Part shown: one piece after another, positions 5,752-12,620 of the stretch | Layout of the letters: each line of letters opens with the position of its first letter | Numbering within the stretch: position 1 is the stretch's first letter | NCBI GenBank assembly: GCA_905233785.1 | Contig: CAJOCV010000033.1 | Location: 1 to 12,620 of the forward strand | From: an uncultured Oscillospiraceae bacterium | GTDB taxonomy: Bacteria > Bacillota > Clostridia > Oscillospirales > Oscillospiraceae | Direction: 5' to 3' | DNA: 12,620 bases | The notes under the pieces: generated by a model | Databases searched by the model: none | Seen by the model: only the letters and a program-made list of their open reading frames with translations | Told to the model about the DNA's origin: nothing | Translations under genes and position numbers: made by a program

Positions 5752-8700
5752 TCAGGACTTTTTCTTCTTGTTGCACACCAGCATGACGGCAGAGCCAACG
5801 GCCAGCACGCCCATGAGGGCAGCCAGCGCGATCGTCAGCGTCATGTACCAGGGCGTGACCTCCACGATCTCCGAGTCAGAACCGATGCCGTTCATGGCAG
5901 CAGACTGACCGACAGCGTAAATGATGCGTGCGGCGGACTCTCTCATGCAGGAGACCACGTAGGGGTCTTCCTTGTACTCGTTGAGCTGGGGGGTTCTGGG
6001 ATGAGAGGGGTTATCCGGCCCGTCATAGATGTCGGTGCCGGTGCAGACCGCACGAGGTGCGAACATGAAGCCGGTGGGGCCGTTGTCCATGTCGGTGCAG
6101 GAGAAGCCGTCGAAGCCCCATTCGCCGCGGGCAACCTTCTCGATCAGGTTGATGCTGTCACCGGTCCAGGTGGTGCCGAGCCGGTTGAAGCCGGTCATAA
6201 TGGCGTGGGCATTGCCTCCGTCCTTGGAGAGGATCTGATGGAAAGCCGTCAGATAGATCTCGCGGATAGCCTGCTCGTTTGCCCAGGTACCGACGCCCTC
6301 ACGATGGGATTCGGAATCGTTCAGGGCAAAATGCTTCTCGTACACGATGATGCCTCTGGACTGGATACCCTGGCATTCCTCGGTACCGATCAGGGAGGAG
6401 AGGATGGGGTCTTCGGAGTAATACTCGTAGTTTCTGCCGCAGAAGGCGTTGCGGTGGATGTTGGCGCCGGGGCCGTACAGGCCGTTGGAGCCGGAGTGCA
6501 GGCCGTCCTCGCCGATGATCTCACCGACGCGGTGGGTCAGATCCTTGTTCCAGGTGGTAGCTCTCAGCGTGGAGGACGGGAAGGCTGTGCCGGAGCCGCC
6601 GGAGACGAAGGTAGAAGCGAAGCCGCAGGGACCGTTCTGGTCGCTGGTGGCGGGTTTGGCAATGGAGGCAACATTCTTGGTGTTGTGCTGCCCAAGGAGG
6701 ATGAGGCTTCGCATCTCGACGAAGTTCATCTGGTCGAGCAGATCGTCAAATGTCCACTCCTTGCCGTGCTTGGTGATGGCCTCATCCCGGCCCACACCCA
6801 CGAAGTCCGCCAGAACCAGGCCGTTTTCGGCCTTCATGGTGGGCATCTTGACCTGGTCGGCGCCCTCGGGCTTTTCAAACTGCTCGTTGATCAGACCCTG
6901 ATAAATGGCGTCGGTCGCGTTGAGGGAGATTTTGCTCTGCAGCATCGTTTCCACAGAGCTGTCATCAAAGGAGCCTCTCCAGTCGCTGCGCGTTACGTAG
7001 CTGACTGCCTGCGCGCCGCCGTCAAAGAGATTGATGTCAGTCTCCTCGAAGAGGTTGGTGATCGCGGCGCCGGTCTCGGCGGAGGTGGAGTAGCTGGTGC
7101 TGTCGAGCGCGTCCTGGGTAAACTTGTAGGTGAGACTTTCAGCGGTCTCATAGGTGGTCTGGGCGGGGATCATCTTTTCCGCGTCGGCGTTCTTCTCGGT
7201 GAGGATATGGTTCACCGCATCATGAGCGCCTTCGGCAACGGTGATGTAATACTCTCCCGCGTCGAGGATATAGGTTTTGGCGTTCACCGCGTCATAGCTT
7301 GCAAGATTGCGCTTTTCAAAGCGCACGGTCACGGTCTGGCTCTCACCCGGCTGGAGAAGATCGGTCTTGCCAAAGCCCATGAGCTGGACGGACGCTTTCT
7401 CAATGCCGTTGTCACGGTCATACTGGGTGTAAGGCGACTGGGCATAGACCTGCACGACCTCTTTGCCGGCCATGTCTCCCACGTTCTTGACTGTGACCGT
7501 CACGGCAAAGCCGTCGCCCTCTTCCGTGACCTGGAAATCGGAAAAGGCAAACTTCGTATAAGACAGGCCTTCGCCAAAGGAGCGGGCCACGATGTCAGAA
7601 TAGGCAAAGTCGTCGGTGTTGCCGAGGACGAAGTCCTCGTAGCGGGTCTCATAGTAGCGGTAGCCGACGTAGATGCCCTCGCGGTACACGTTGTAGAACT
7701 TCTGGCTGAGCTCCGCGTCGCCGGATTCCTTGGCGGAGAGGGCGGCGTAGCCGTCTTCGACCCAGCGGCCGTAGATGTTGGTGCCAAAGTTGTAGATGGA
7801 GGGCTCACGGAGGATGTCATAGCAGATGGTGTCCGCCAGCTTGCCGGAGGGGTTGACCGTGCCGTTGAGGATCTCGCCGACAACCTCGACGCCGGACTGG
7901 CCGGTGGCGCCAAGCCACAGAGCGGCGTCAACGCCGTATTCGTCATCCACAGTCGGGTTCAGGAAGTCGACCTGCATGACGTTGCTGGTGTTCAGAAGGA
8001 CCACGATCTTCTGAATCTTGCCCTCGTCCTTCAAAGCCTTGAGGCCGCGAAGCAGATCGCGCTCGGCCTTGTTGAGCTCCAGGTAGTTGTTGCCGGTCTT
8101 GCTGCCGTCCGCCACGCTCAGCGCGTCGGTGCAGAGGATCTCGTTGCCCTCGGGGCCAACGGTAGAAACGCCGGAGCAGATGTCATAGCCCTCGCCGGAG
8201 TTTCTGGCAAAGACCACTACGGCCACGTCGCAGTCGGTCATCTTCGAAAAGGAGCTGTCGGAGGAAAACACATCCCAGGGAACCTCACCGATGGTGAAGG
8301 GAGTGGTTGCAGTCATGGGAGGAACAGCGCTGTTGTAGTTCTTGCCGGCGCCGTTCAGGTAGAAGTCCTGGCTCGCCTCGTTCACATCGAAGCCAGAGGC
8401 TTTCAGCGCGGAGGCAAATGTGGCGCCGTTGCCGCCGGTCTGACCCGAGCCGGTGCCAGAGGTCACAACCGTTTTGGATGCTGTGCCGAAAAGCGCCACG
8501 CTAACGCCCTGATCGAGAGGCAGCGCGCCGTTGTTCTTCAGCAGGACGAAGCCTTCTTTGGCCACTTCCTGGACAACACGGTCACCCTCTGCCATCAGAG
8601 CCTGGTCGTCATAGACTTCTTTTCCGTTTTCATTGAGAAGCGTATTGCCCTCGGCGTCCTTTTTGGTGAATTCCGAGGAGAACTTCACACTGCCGGATCC

Positions 8701-8847
8701 CTTGGACTCCGTGGCCTTGATGCCCATTGCCCAGTTGATGGTGTCCTGGAAACGCTTTTCCACGAAAACCGCGCTGGTCAGCAGGATCGCAAGGGCCAGT
8801 GTAACGCAGAGGAGAATGGTCCAAAGCTTGGATGCTTTCTTTTTCAT
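5752..8847 (-). CDS. Membrane-anchored GH3 glycosidase with permuted domain order
   Basis: The 1031-residue protein is a family 3 glycoside hydrolase in which the usual C-terminal sandwich domain comes first. Residues 88-345 carry that domain, with EGFVLLKNNGALPL (98-111) and FARNSGEGYD (213-222), where Glu219 is the likely acid/base. The fibronectin-like domain lies near 430-540. The (beta/alpha)8 domain follows at about 700-985, with GRNYEYYSEDP (804-814), EKHF (837-840) and GFDGFSCTDMD (911-921), where Asp919 is the likely nucleophile. Permuted GH3 enzymes are known, for example a Ruminococcus beta-glucosidase. Hydrophobic helices at about 8-28 and 999-1025, the latter followed by Lys-rich residues, suggest anchoring at both ends with the enzyme outside. 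The site AAGGAG lies eight bases before ATG. The esterase gene ends 15 nt upstream, so the two are co-transcribed. Substrate, perhaps a beta-glucoside or beta-xyloside, cannot be told from sequence alone. Confidence 0.93.
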   Translation of the reverse strand: MKKKASKLWTILLCVTLALAILLTSAVFVEKRFQDTINWAMGIKATESKGSGSVKFSSEFTKKDAEGNTLLNENGKEVYDDQALMAEGDRVVQEVAKEGFVLLKNNGALPLDQGVSVALFGTASKTVVTSGTGSGQTGGNGATFASALKASGFDVNEASQDFYLNGAGKNYNSAVPPMTATTPFTIGEVPWDVFSSDSSFSKMTDCDVAVVVFARNSGEGYDICSGVSTVGPEGNEILCTDALSVADGSKTGNNYLELNKAERDLLRGLKALKDEGKIQKIVVLLNTSNVMQVDFLNPTVDDEYGVDAALWLGATGQSGVEVVGEILNGTVNPSGKLADTICYDILREPSIYNFGTNIYGRWVEDGYAALSAKESGDAELSQKFYNVYREGIYVGYRYYETRYEDFVLGNTDDFAYSDIVARSFGEGLSYTKFAFSDFQVTEEGDGFAVTVTVKNVGDMAGKEVVQVYAQSPYTQYDRDNGIEKASVQLMGFGKTDLLQPGESQTVTVRFEKRNLASYDAVNAKTYILDAGEYYITVAEGAHDAVNHILTEKNADAEKMIPAQTTYETAESLTYKFTQDALDSTSYSTSAETGAAITNLFEETDINLFDGGAQAVSYVTRSDWRGSFDDSSVETMLQSKISLNATDAIYQGLINEQFEKPEGADQVKMPTMKAENGLVLADFVGVGRDEAITKHGKEWTFDDLLDQMNFVEMRSLILLGQHNTKNVASIAKPATSDQNGPCGFASTFVSGGSGTAFPSSTLRATTWNKDLTHRVGEIIGEDGLHSGSNGLYGPGANIHRNAFCGRNYEYYSEDPILSSLIGTEECQGIQSRGIIVYEKHFALNDSESHREGVGTWANEQAIREIYLTAFHQILSKDGGNAHAIMTGFNRLGTTWTGDSINLIEKVARGEWGFDGFSCTDMDNGPTGFMFAPRAVCTGTDIYDGPDNPSHPRTPQLNEYKEDPYVVSCMRESAARIIYAVGQSAAMNGIGSDSEIVEVTPWYMTLTIALAALMGVLAVGSAVMLVCNKKKKS

Positions 8848-8862
8848 CTTTCTTACTCCTTC

Positions 8863-9918
8863 TTACTTGTAGAACACCAGCATCACGTTGTAGAAGTCCG
8901 AGAGCCATGCGTTGTAGTCATGGCCGGAGGTTTTCTTTACGATCATAGCGGCATTCACGCCATTTGTGAGTTTGTCGGGCATTTCCTTGATAGCCCCTTC
9001 AAAGAAGACGGGGTGGTGCTCGTTAGCGCCGCCGACTGTGTCGGCATCGCCCGTGCCGTTGTACCAGTAGCCGATGGGATAGGAATCGAAAGCGGGATCG
9101 GTCAGTGCAGCCTTCAGCTCGCTCACCTCAGTCCAGACGCCGGAGAAGTTGCCGAAATAGGAGATGTAGTCCAGGTTCTGCATCAGGCCGGATTTCATGA
9201 CGGTCATACTGCCGCGGGAAACGCCGCAGAAGGCGCGGTGCTCGCGGGTCTCAATGAGCTTCTCGGGGCTGGTGTCGCCGCCTGCATAGGTGGAATACTT
9301 GGCTTCCACCGCGGGAATCAGATCATTTCTCAGTTCTGCGCCGAAGGCACTGGTCCAGCCGTCAGGGTTGGGATCGGCGTTGTACTCCTCCTGGGTGGTG
9401 TAGGCCGTCTCGGGAGAGTACCAGGTGGGGGTGACCAGGATGACCGGCTTGCAGAGCCCCTGGGCAACCATGTTCTCCAGAACGTTGATCACGTCCTTGC
9501 CCTTGAAGGTCAGCCAGCATTTCTCATCCTCGCCCGTGCCGTGGAGCAGATACATCACGTCGTACTGCCGGGAAGGGTCGTAGCCCGCGGGGAGATAGAC
9601 CAGAGCGGTCTTGGTCAGTTCGATCTCTTTCCCGGCGTTTTCGGGCAGAGATTCGAGGTAATAGGAGCGGGTGGTGTAGCTCAGCTCCTCGATGGTGCCC
9701 ACCTGGGCGGGAGCGGCCCTCTGCTCATCGGTGAGCTTGCCCTTCAGGCGGAAGGGCGTCTCGTAGGTCCCATCGTCCGGGCACACGCCGTTGACGAAGT
9801 TATGCGTGTGGGTCTGCTGGGAAGTCTGCTTCGGCGCCGCGCCGCCGCAGGCGGCAAGCGCAAAGCAGCTCAGCAGCAGACAGAGCGCAAGGCCCAGAGA
9901 AACAAGCGGCTTTTTCAT
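8863..9918 (-). CDS. Lipoprotein CE1-type esterase (feruloyl/acetyl-xylan esterase-like)
   Basis: From ATG 9918 the product has 351 residues. A lipoprotein signal peptide ends in LAAC with Cys24, so the enzyme should be tethered outside the membrane. A short linker with an unusual HTHNFVNGVC segment (37-46) follows. The rest is an alpha/beta-hydrolase of the esterase D/CE1 type (PF00756): ALVYLPAGYD (105-114), YLLHGTG (123-129, oxyanion region), GVSRGS (232-237, nucleophile Ser234), a likely acid at Asp291 and GHDYNAW (332-338, catalytic His333). CE1 enzymes remove ferulic or acetyl groups from xylan and similar polymers. The start is set by GGAGG (9927-9931) eight bases before ATG; a longer start at 9963 would place 15 residues before the signal peptide and is rejected. 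It is the first gene of the operon with GH3, which suggests that side groups are removed before the backbone sugar is released. Confidence 0.9.
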   Translation of the reverse strand: MKKPLVSLGLALCLLLSCFALAACGGAAPKQTSQQTHTHNFVNGVCPDDGTYETPFRLKGKLTDEQRAAPAQVGTIEELSYTTRSYYLESLPENAGKEIELTKTALVYLPAGYDPSRQYDVMYLLHGTGEDEKCWLTFKGKDVINVLENMVAQGLCKPVILVTPTWYSPETAYTTQEEYNADPNPDGWTSAFGAELRNDLIPAVEAKYSTYAGGDTSPEKLIETREHRAFCGVSRGSMTVMKSGLMQNLDYISYFGNFSGVWTEVSELKAALTDPAFDSYPIGYWYNGTGDADTVGGANEHHPVFFEGAIKEMPDKLTNGVNAAMIVKKTSGHDYNAWLSDFYNVMLVFYK

Positions 9919-9946
9919 TTGAGGTTCCTCCATATCCTCTATTCTG

Positions 9947-10113
9947 TTAGGGCAATACCGCATAATGCGGCAAGAGCAGATTCCGAGAAAAACCGAGTTC
10001 TGATGATGGCACTTTTGCGCAGGAATACTTTGTGTATTGCAAGAAAAAGTGACGAAATCAGGGCGCGGTTTTTCCGGAAGATGCCGCAGGCGTATTGTGC
10101 GGTGTTGCCTTAG
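9947..10113. repeat. Complete 167-nt hairpin element (copy 3)
   Basis: The two halves form one long imperfect hairpin. The ends TTAGGGCAATACCGC (9947-9961) and GCGGTGTTGCCTTAG (10099-10113) pair, GCGGCA pairs with TGCCGC, CCGAGAAAAACCG (9983-9995) pairs with CGGTTTTTCCGG (10066-10077), and GAATAC/GTATTG close a five-base loop at 10029-10033. It codes for nothing. It lies between the kinase terminator and the esterase start, so the operon's promoter lies inside or beside it, or its transcript begins with it. It is likely a MITE-like repeat, with copies at 1-80 and 400-445. Confidence 0.8.
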
Positions 10114-10136
10114 GGTTTCTCCTTGCTCAGAGAATA

Positions 10137-10171
10137 TAAAAAACGCTGCTTCTGTACAACAGAAACAGCGT
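10137..10171 (-). terminator. Terminator of the two-component operon
   Basis: ACGCTGCTTCTGT (10143-10155) and ACAGAAACAGCGT (10159-10171) form a 13-bp stem with one mismatch. On the minus strand it is followed by a T-run from the A-tract at 10138-10142, which ends transcripts of the kinase gene 29 nt after its stop. A T6 run also lies on the plus side (10179-10184), so it can work both ways. Confidence 0.85.
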
Positions 10172-10201
10172 AATCTGCTTTTTTAGCGCCCATCTGGCAT
10201 T
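10143..10201. repeat. 59-nt module, copy 1 (kinase 3' end and terminator)
   Basis: This block aligns without gaps to 12352-12410, with 8 mismatches by eye. It contains the terminator stem and the sequence up to the kinase stop codon. Similarity ends at the stop codon. Confidence 0.8.
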
Positions 10202-11489
10202 ACTCCGGCATAAAAATGGCGTCGAGATAGAAGACCCCGTCCTTTTCGCTGGCGCTGACGGTGCCGCCGTATTTGGCCGCGATCCGGATCATGCTCTTCA
10301 TGCCGAAGCCGTGGTAATCCGGGTCCTGCTGGGATTGGGGAATGCCGTTTTCAAACACCACATCCACACAGGGGTTTTCCTCGTGCAGCGTAAGGATCCC
10401 GCCTTCGTTCCGCGCGGTCAGCGAGATGAATCTCTCCCGGCCCTCCGGGAGCCTGTCCACCGCGTCCACGGCATTGTCCACGGTGTTTTTCAGGAAGGCG
10501 TACAGATCCAGCTCCTCCATAAAGTCCAGATCGGCGCCATTTACATAGCAGGTAAACTGGATCCGCCGACGGCGGCACAGCTCCCGCGCCTCGGTGAGCA
10601 CGATGTCCACGGCGCTGTTGCCTGTCCGGACCTGATCGTCATAGGCCTCGATGGCGTCGCTGAGCCTGCTGAGCATGTTGGGATCGATCTCCCCCCGGAA
10701 GCTGTTGATGATTTTCTTGAGATCGTGATACTTTTCGTTGACCAGCTCCGTGTACTCTTTCCCCTGCTGCCACTGCACCTTCTGAATGTGCAGCATGGAT
10801 TTCATGGCGTTGACATCGCTGTTCAGACGCTGCCGCTTGATATAGTCATACTGCATCAGAAGCAGGAAGAAGGAGCCGATGGCGCTGTAGAGAGAGTTGA
10901 TGGTCAGCTCGATCGGCGAAAAATGCTCCCAGCCCCGGACATACTGATTGACGGTATAAAAGCCCAGGCTGAACATCAGGGCAAGGATCGAGAATACGGC
11001 CATCTGCAGGCTGGAAAGCTCCTCCTTCTCCATGAAAACCTTGTCGTGATATGTGCGCCAGATCACATAATAACCGGCGGAGAAGAAGAGGATGTCCAGC
11101 AGGACGATGGCGCCGCTGTAATCAAATAAGGCGCCTATGGCGGGAATGCTGCGAAAGGTGAGTTCCAGCGAGCCGCAGATCTGCTGCGCCAGAAAGCCGC
11201 TGGAGCCGACCATCAGCGCCGCCCAGGGGGAGACTCTGCAGCAGACCAGCACCAGCAGCACGGAGAGGCAGTAGACGATGTAGACGTTGCTTCCCTGCTC
11301 CAGAAACAGCAGCCCGTGCGTCCTCGAAAGCAGGAGGAGCGCCGCTGAGACCAGCGCATACAGTGCGAAAAGCCAGCGCCAGTGCTGCCTCTTCGGCACG
11401 CCTGCCCAGAACATCGCGACGCCGCCCAGGGATTGCCACAGCATGCCCACGTCCCGCAGGCGGGCATACCATTCCGGCGTATGGTACAT
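10200..11489 (-). CDS. AgrC-like membrane sensor histidine kinase (GHKL type)
   Basis: The 429-residue product has an N-terminal membrane domain with about six or seven helices between residues 14 and 217, then a cytoplasmic kinase. The likely phospho-accepting residue is His255 in NEKYHDLKK (251-259). The ATPase domain has an N box with FLKNTVDNAVDA (332-343) and a GFGM box (394-397), and ends in a KYGG-containing segment as in AgrC/ComD/VirS-type kinases. Such kinases sense secreted peptides and phosphorylate a LytTR regulator. The start ATG (11489-11487) shares one base with the stop codon of the regulator gene, giving the TGATG overlap of translational coupling. No agrB- or agrD-like gene is in the window, so the signal may be made elsewhere or may not be a processed peptide. 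The terminator follows 29 nt downstream. Confidence 0.9.
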   Translation of the reverse strand: MYHTPEWYARLRDVGMLWQSLGGVAMFWAGVPKRQHWRWLFALYALVSAALLLLSRTHGLLFLEQGSNVYIVYCLSVLLVLVCCRVSPWAALMVGSSGFLAQQICGSLELTFRSIPAIGALFDYSGAIVLLDILFFSAGYYVIWRTYHDKVFMEKEELSSLQMAVFSILALMFSLGFYTVNQYVRGWEHFSPIELTINSLYSAIGSFFLLLMQYDYIKRQRLNSDVNAMKSMLHIQKVQWQQGKEYTELVNEKYHDLKKIINSFRGEIDPNMLSRLSDAIEAYDDQVRTGNSAVDIVLTEARELCRRRRIQFTCYVNGADLDFMEELDLYAFLKNTVDNAVDAVDRLPEGRERFISLTARNEGGILTLHEENPCVDVVFENGIPQSQQDPDYHGFGMKSMIRIAAKYGGTVSASEKDGVFYLDAIFMPE

Positions 11490-12202
11490 CAGAAGCTCCC
11501 TCCCTTATAGCGCGCAAGCTCCTCCAGGAACTCTTTGCGGCGGTTTCTGCTGATGCTGAGTTCATGGCCCCCCACGCTGACCGTCAGGCCCTTCACCTGC
11601 TCCACATATTTGAGATTGACCAGATAGCAGGCGTTGCAGCGGGAAAAGCTCCCGCCCTCCAGGTCCTGCTCGATTTTGGAGAGGGTCCCCCAAATACGGT
11701 ATTCCCTCTCTAACGTGTGGAAAATCAGGTCGTGGCCGCTCACCTCCACATAGAGGATGACGTCCGCGTCCAGGCGGAAGGTGAGCTGTTTGGTCTTCAG
11801 CGTCAGCATTTTTTTTGCACTGGCACGATTGAGGATATTCAAAATGCGCGTGAGCTTCAGCGCAAAGGGCTGATACATCAAAGGCTTGAGGATATAATCA
11901 AAGGCGTTCACCTCATAGCCGTCGATGGCGTACTGGGTGAGGCTCGTAACAAAAACGATCATCACATTGGGATCGATCTTGCGGATCTCCCGTGCCGCAT
12001 CGATGCCCAGCATATCCGGCAGGCGGATATCCAGGAAGAGCAGGTCATAGTCCTGCTTATAGTCGAAAAGCAGCTTGCCGCCCGTTTCGTAGACCTTGAC
12101 AGAATAGGAAAAGCTTCCGTGCTCGTTTTTGTACCGCTCCAGGAAGCCCATCAGCTCATCGCTGCGCGCCTTTTCATCTTCAAGGATCCCGATCCTCAGC
12201 AT
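11489..12202 (-). CDS. LytTR-family response regulator
   Basis: The 237-residue protein has an N-terminal receiver domain with acidic pocket ILEDE (6-10), phospho-acceptor Asp58 in FLDIRLPDM (56-64), VTS (85-87) and the LKP motif around Lys106. A linker leads to a C-terminal LytTR DNA-binding domain (about 133-230) with RCNACYLVNLKYV (188-200) and SISRNRRKEF (216-225), the usual conserved parts. LytTR regulators bind paired short repeats upstream of target genes, often for exported enzymes, bacteriocins or quorum-sensing genes. The start is supported by GAGGG seven bases before ATG. It is the first gene of the operon with the kinase. I looked for LytTR direct repeats before this operon and before the esterase and saw none that I would defend. 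The esterase-GH3 operon on the same strand is a possible target by position only. Confidence 0.92.
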   Translation of the reverse strand: MLRIGILEDEKARSDELMGFLERYKNEHGSFSYSVKVYETGGKLLFDYKQDYDLLFLDIRLPDMLGIDAAREIRKIDPNVMIVFVTSLTQYAIDGYEVNAFDYILKPLMYQPFALKLTRILNILNRASAKKMLTLKTKQLTFRLDADVILYVEVSGHDLIFHTLEREYRIWGTLSKIEQDLEGGSFSRCNACYLVNLKYVEQVKGLTVSVGGHELSISRNRRKEFLEELARYKGGSF

Positions 12203-12256
12203 TCCTTCACCCTCTTTTCCGAGATGTTAAGGTTCTATAAAACACTGTATTGTAAT

Positions 12257-12283
12257 CTTATAACGAAGCTTCTTCTTTTTCAA
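12257..12283 (-). promoter_or_regulatory. Weak promoter candidate for the two-component operon
   Basis: On the minus strand TTGAAA (12283-12278) and TATAAG (12262-12257) lie 15 bp apart, about 55 nt before the regulator ATG. The gap is shorter than the preferred 17 bp, so this is only a candidate. A TACAAT at 12254-12249 is another possible -10 box but lacks a -35 box. The surrounding A/T-rich stretch (12230-12300) fits a promoter region. Confidence 0.3.
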
Positions 12284-12351
12284 ATAACAATCTTCCCGAT
12301 AGAGAAGATATTGAGACACTCCGGGTATATTTTAGCAGAAGAATATCTCAA

Positions 12352-12410
12352 ACGCTGCCTGGGTACAACAGAAACAGCGTAATCTGTTCTTTTAGCGCTC
12401 ATTTGACATT
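12352..12410. repeat. 59-nt module, copy 2 (degraded terminator)
   Basis: This is the second copy of 10143-10201, in the same orientation. The ACAGAAACAGCGT arm is kept, but the partner arm has changed (CTTCTG to CCTGGG), so the hairpin is weaker and no clear T-run follows on the minus strand. It may be the tail of a former kinase gene upstream whose body has been lost or lies beyond the window. About 48 nt separate it from the 163-nt inverted-repeat element. Confidence 0.75.
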
Positions 12411-12457
12411 CTGCGGCAGGGATGCTCGGATTGTTTCTCCGCGAATTGCTGGGAATA

Positions 12458-12620
12458 ATACTGATACCCAATAAAAACAAGACAATCTTTGCGGCCAGAA
12501 TTGTGCCATACTGCGTTGGGCTCCTTGACCATATATCTCCATTATGCTCTGCGGAGCCCGTCTTGTCTGGCGCAATTCTGCCTCGCAAATCTTTGTCTAC
12601 TTTCTATCGGGTATCAGTAT
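12458..12620. repeat. 163-nt inverted-repeat element with 12-bp perfect ends
   Basis: ATACTGATACCC (12458-12469) and GGGTATCAGTAT (12609-12620) are perfect inverted repeats. Inside, GACAATCTTTGCGGCCAGAA and its partner near 12570-12597 pair with a few mismatches, and GGGCTCC (12518-12524) pairs with GGAGCCC (12553-12559). The whole can fold into one imperfect hairpin. No coding frame is credible, so this is a likely MITE or similar non-autonomous element. The window ends at its last recognised base, so flanking target-site duplication cannot be judged. Confidence 0.75.

Noticed and set aside
6001..10113. Plus-strand open frame of 1370 codons opposite the GH3 and esterase genes
   Set aside because: It shares codon boundaries with both minus-strand genes, and stays open because those genes avoid TTA, CTA and TCA codons. 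Its translation is rich in Val, Gly, Ala, Asp and His with no domain, and it runs across two genes and their gap. The minus-strand proteins have clear catalytic motifs and ribosome binding sites.
9966..10113. Possible riboswitch in the esterase leader
   Set aside because: The fold is a simple long hairpin made of two inverted arms, with no known riboswitch core, and other copies lie elsewhere as stand-alone repeats.
12280..12588. Minus-strand frame of 102 codons near the right end
   Set aside because: It spans the inverted-repeat element and the 59-nt module, both non-coding repeats, and has no start site.

Overview
The window looks like a piece of a gut Clostridia (Bacillota) chromosome, probably from the Oscillospiraceae/Ruminococcaceae side. 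This is an inference from gene content (lipoprotein signal peptides, a LytTR/GHKL two-component pair, a circularly permuted GH3 enzyme, a phosphodiester glycosidase), strong Shine-Dalgarno sites and fairly GC-rich codon use. No rRNA, tRNA, CRISPR array or transposase gene is visible.

Layout. 1-490 holds no convincing gene. It has half of a long hairpin element (1-80), a terminator-like hairpin and a short hairpin just upstream of the first gene. 491-1827 (+) is a two-gene operon: an exported phosphodiester glycosidase and a four-helix membrane protein. 1828-2060 is intergenic and carries a diverged arm of another repeat. 2061-4227 (+) looks like an acquired segment: a family II pyrophosphatase-like DHH/DHHA2 protein with an N-terminal membrane anchor, and a Vat/CatB-type xenobiotic acetyltransferase, each preceded by a copy of the same promoter/leader module. 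A long two-way terminator (4280-4315) separates it from minus-strand genes.

4382-9918 is read on the minus strand. In transcription order it holds a lipoprotein CE1-type esterase, a large membrane-anchored GH3 glycosidase with its domains in permuted order, and a small lipoprotein ending at two hairpins. Beyond these lies a short degenerate GHKL ATPase-domain gene (4514-5008) with a possible 15-residue peptide after it. The esterase and GH3 genes are 15 nt apart and are probably an envelope-attached system that deacylates and then hydrolyses plant or host glycans.

9947-10113 is a complete 167-nt hairpin element. 10200-12202 (minus) is an AgrC-like sensor kinase and its LytTR response regulator, translationally coupled, with no agrB or agrD in view. 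A 59-nt module that includes the kinase terminator occurs again upstream of the regulator (12352-12410). The last 163 nt are an inverted-repeat element with perfect 12-bp ends, the last one at the final base of the window.

The points most worth a second look are the hairpin family whose arms change together, the anchored pyrophosphatase-like enzyme, the leader module shared by two unrelated genes, and the repeats around the two-component locus. I did not find a clear new defence or mobile system.
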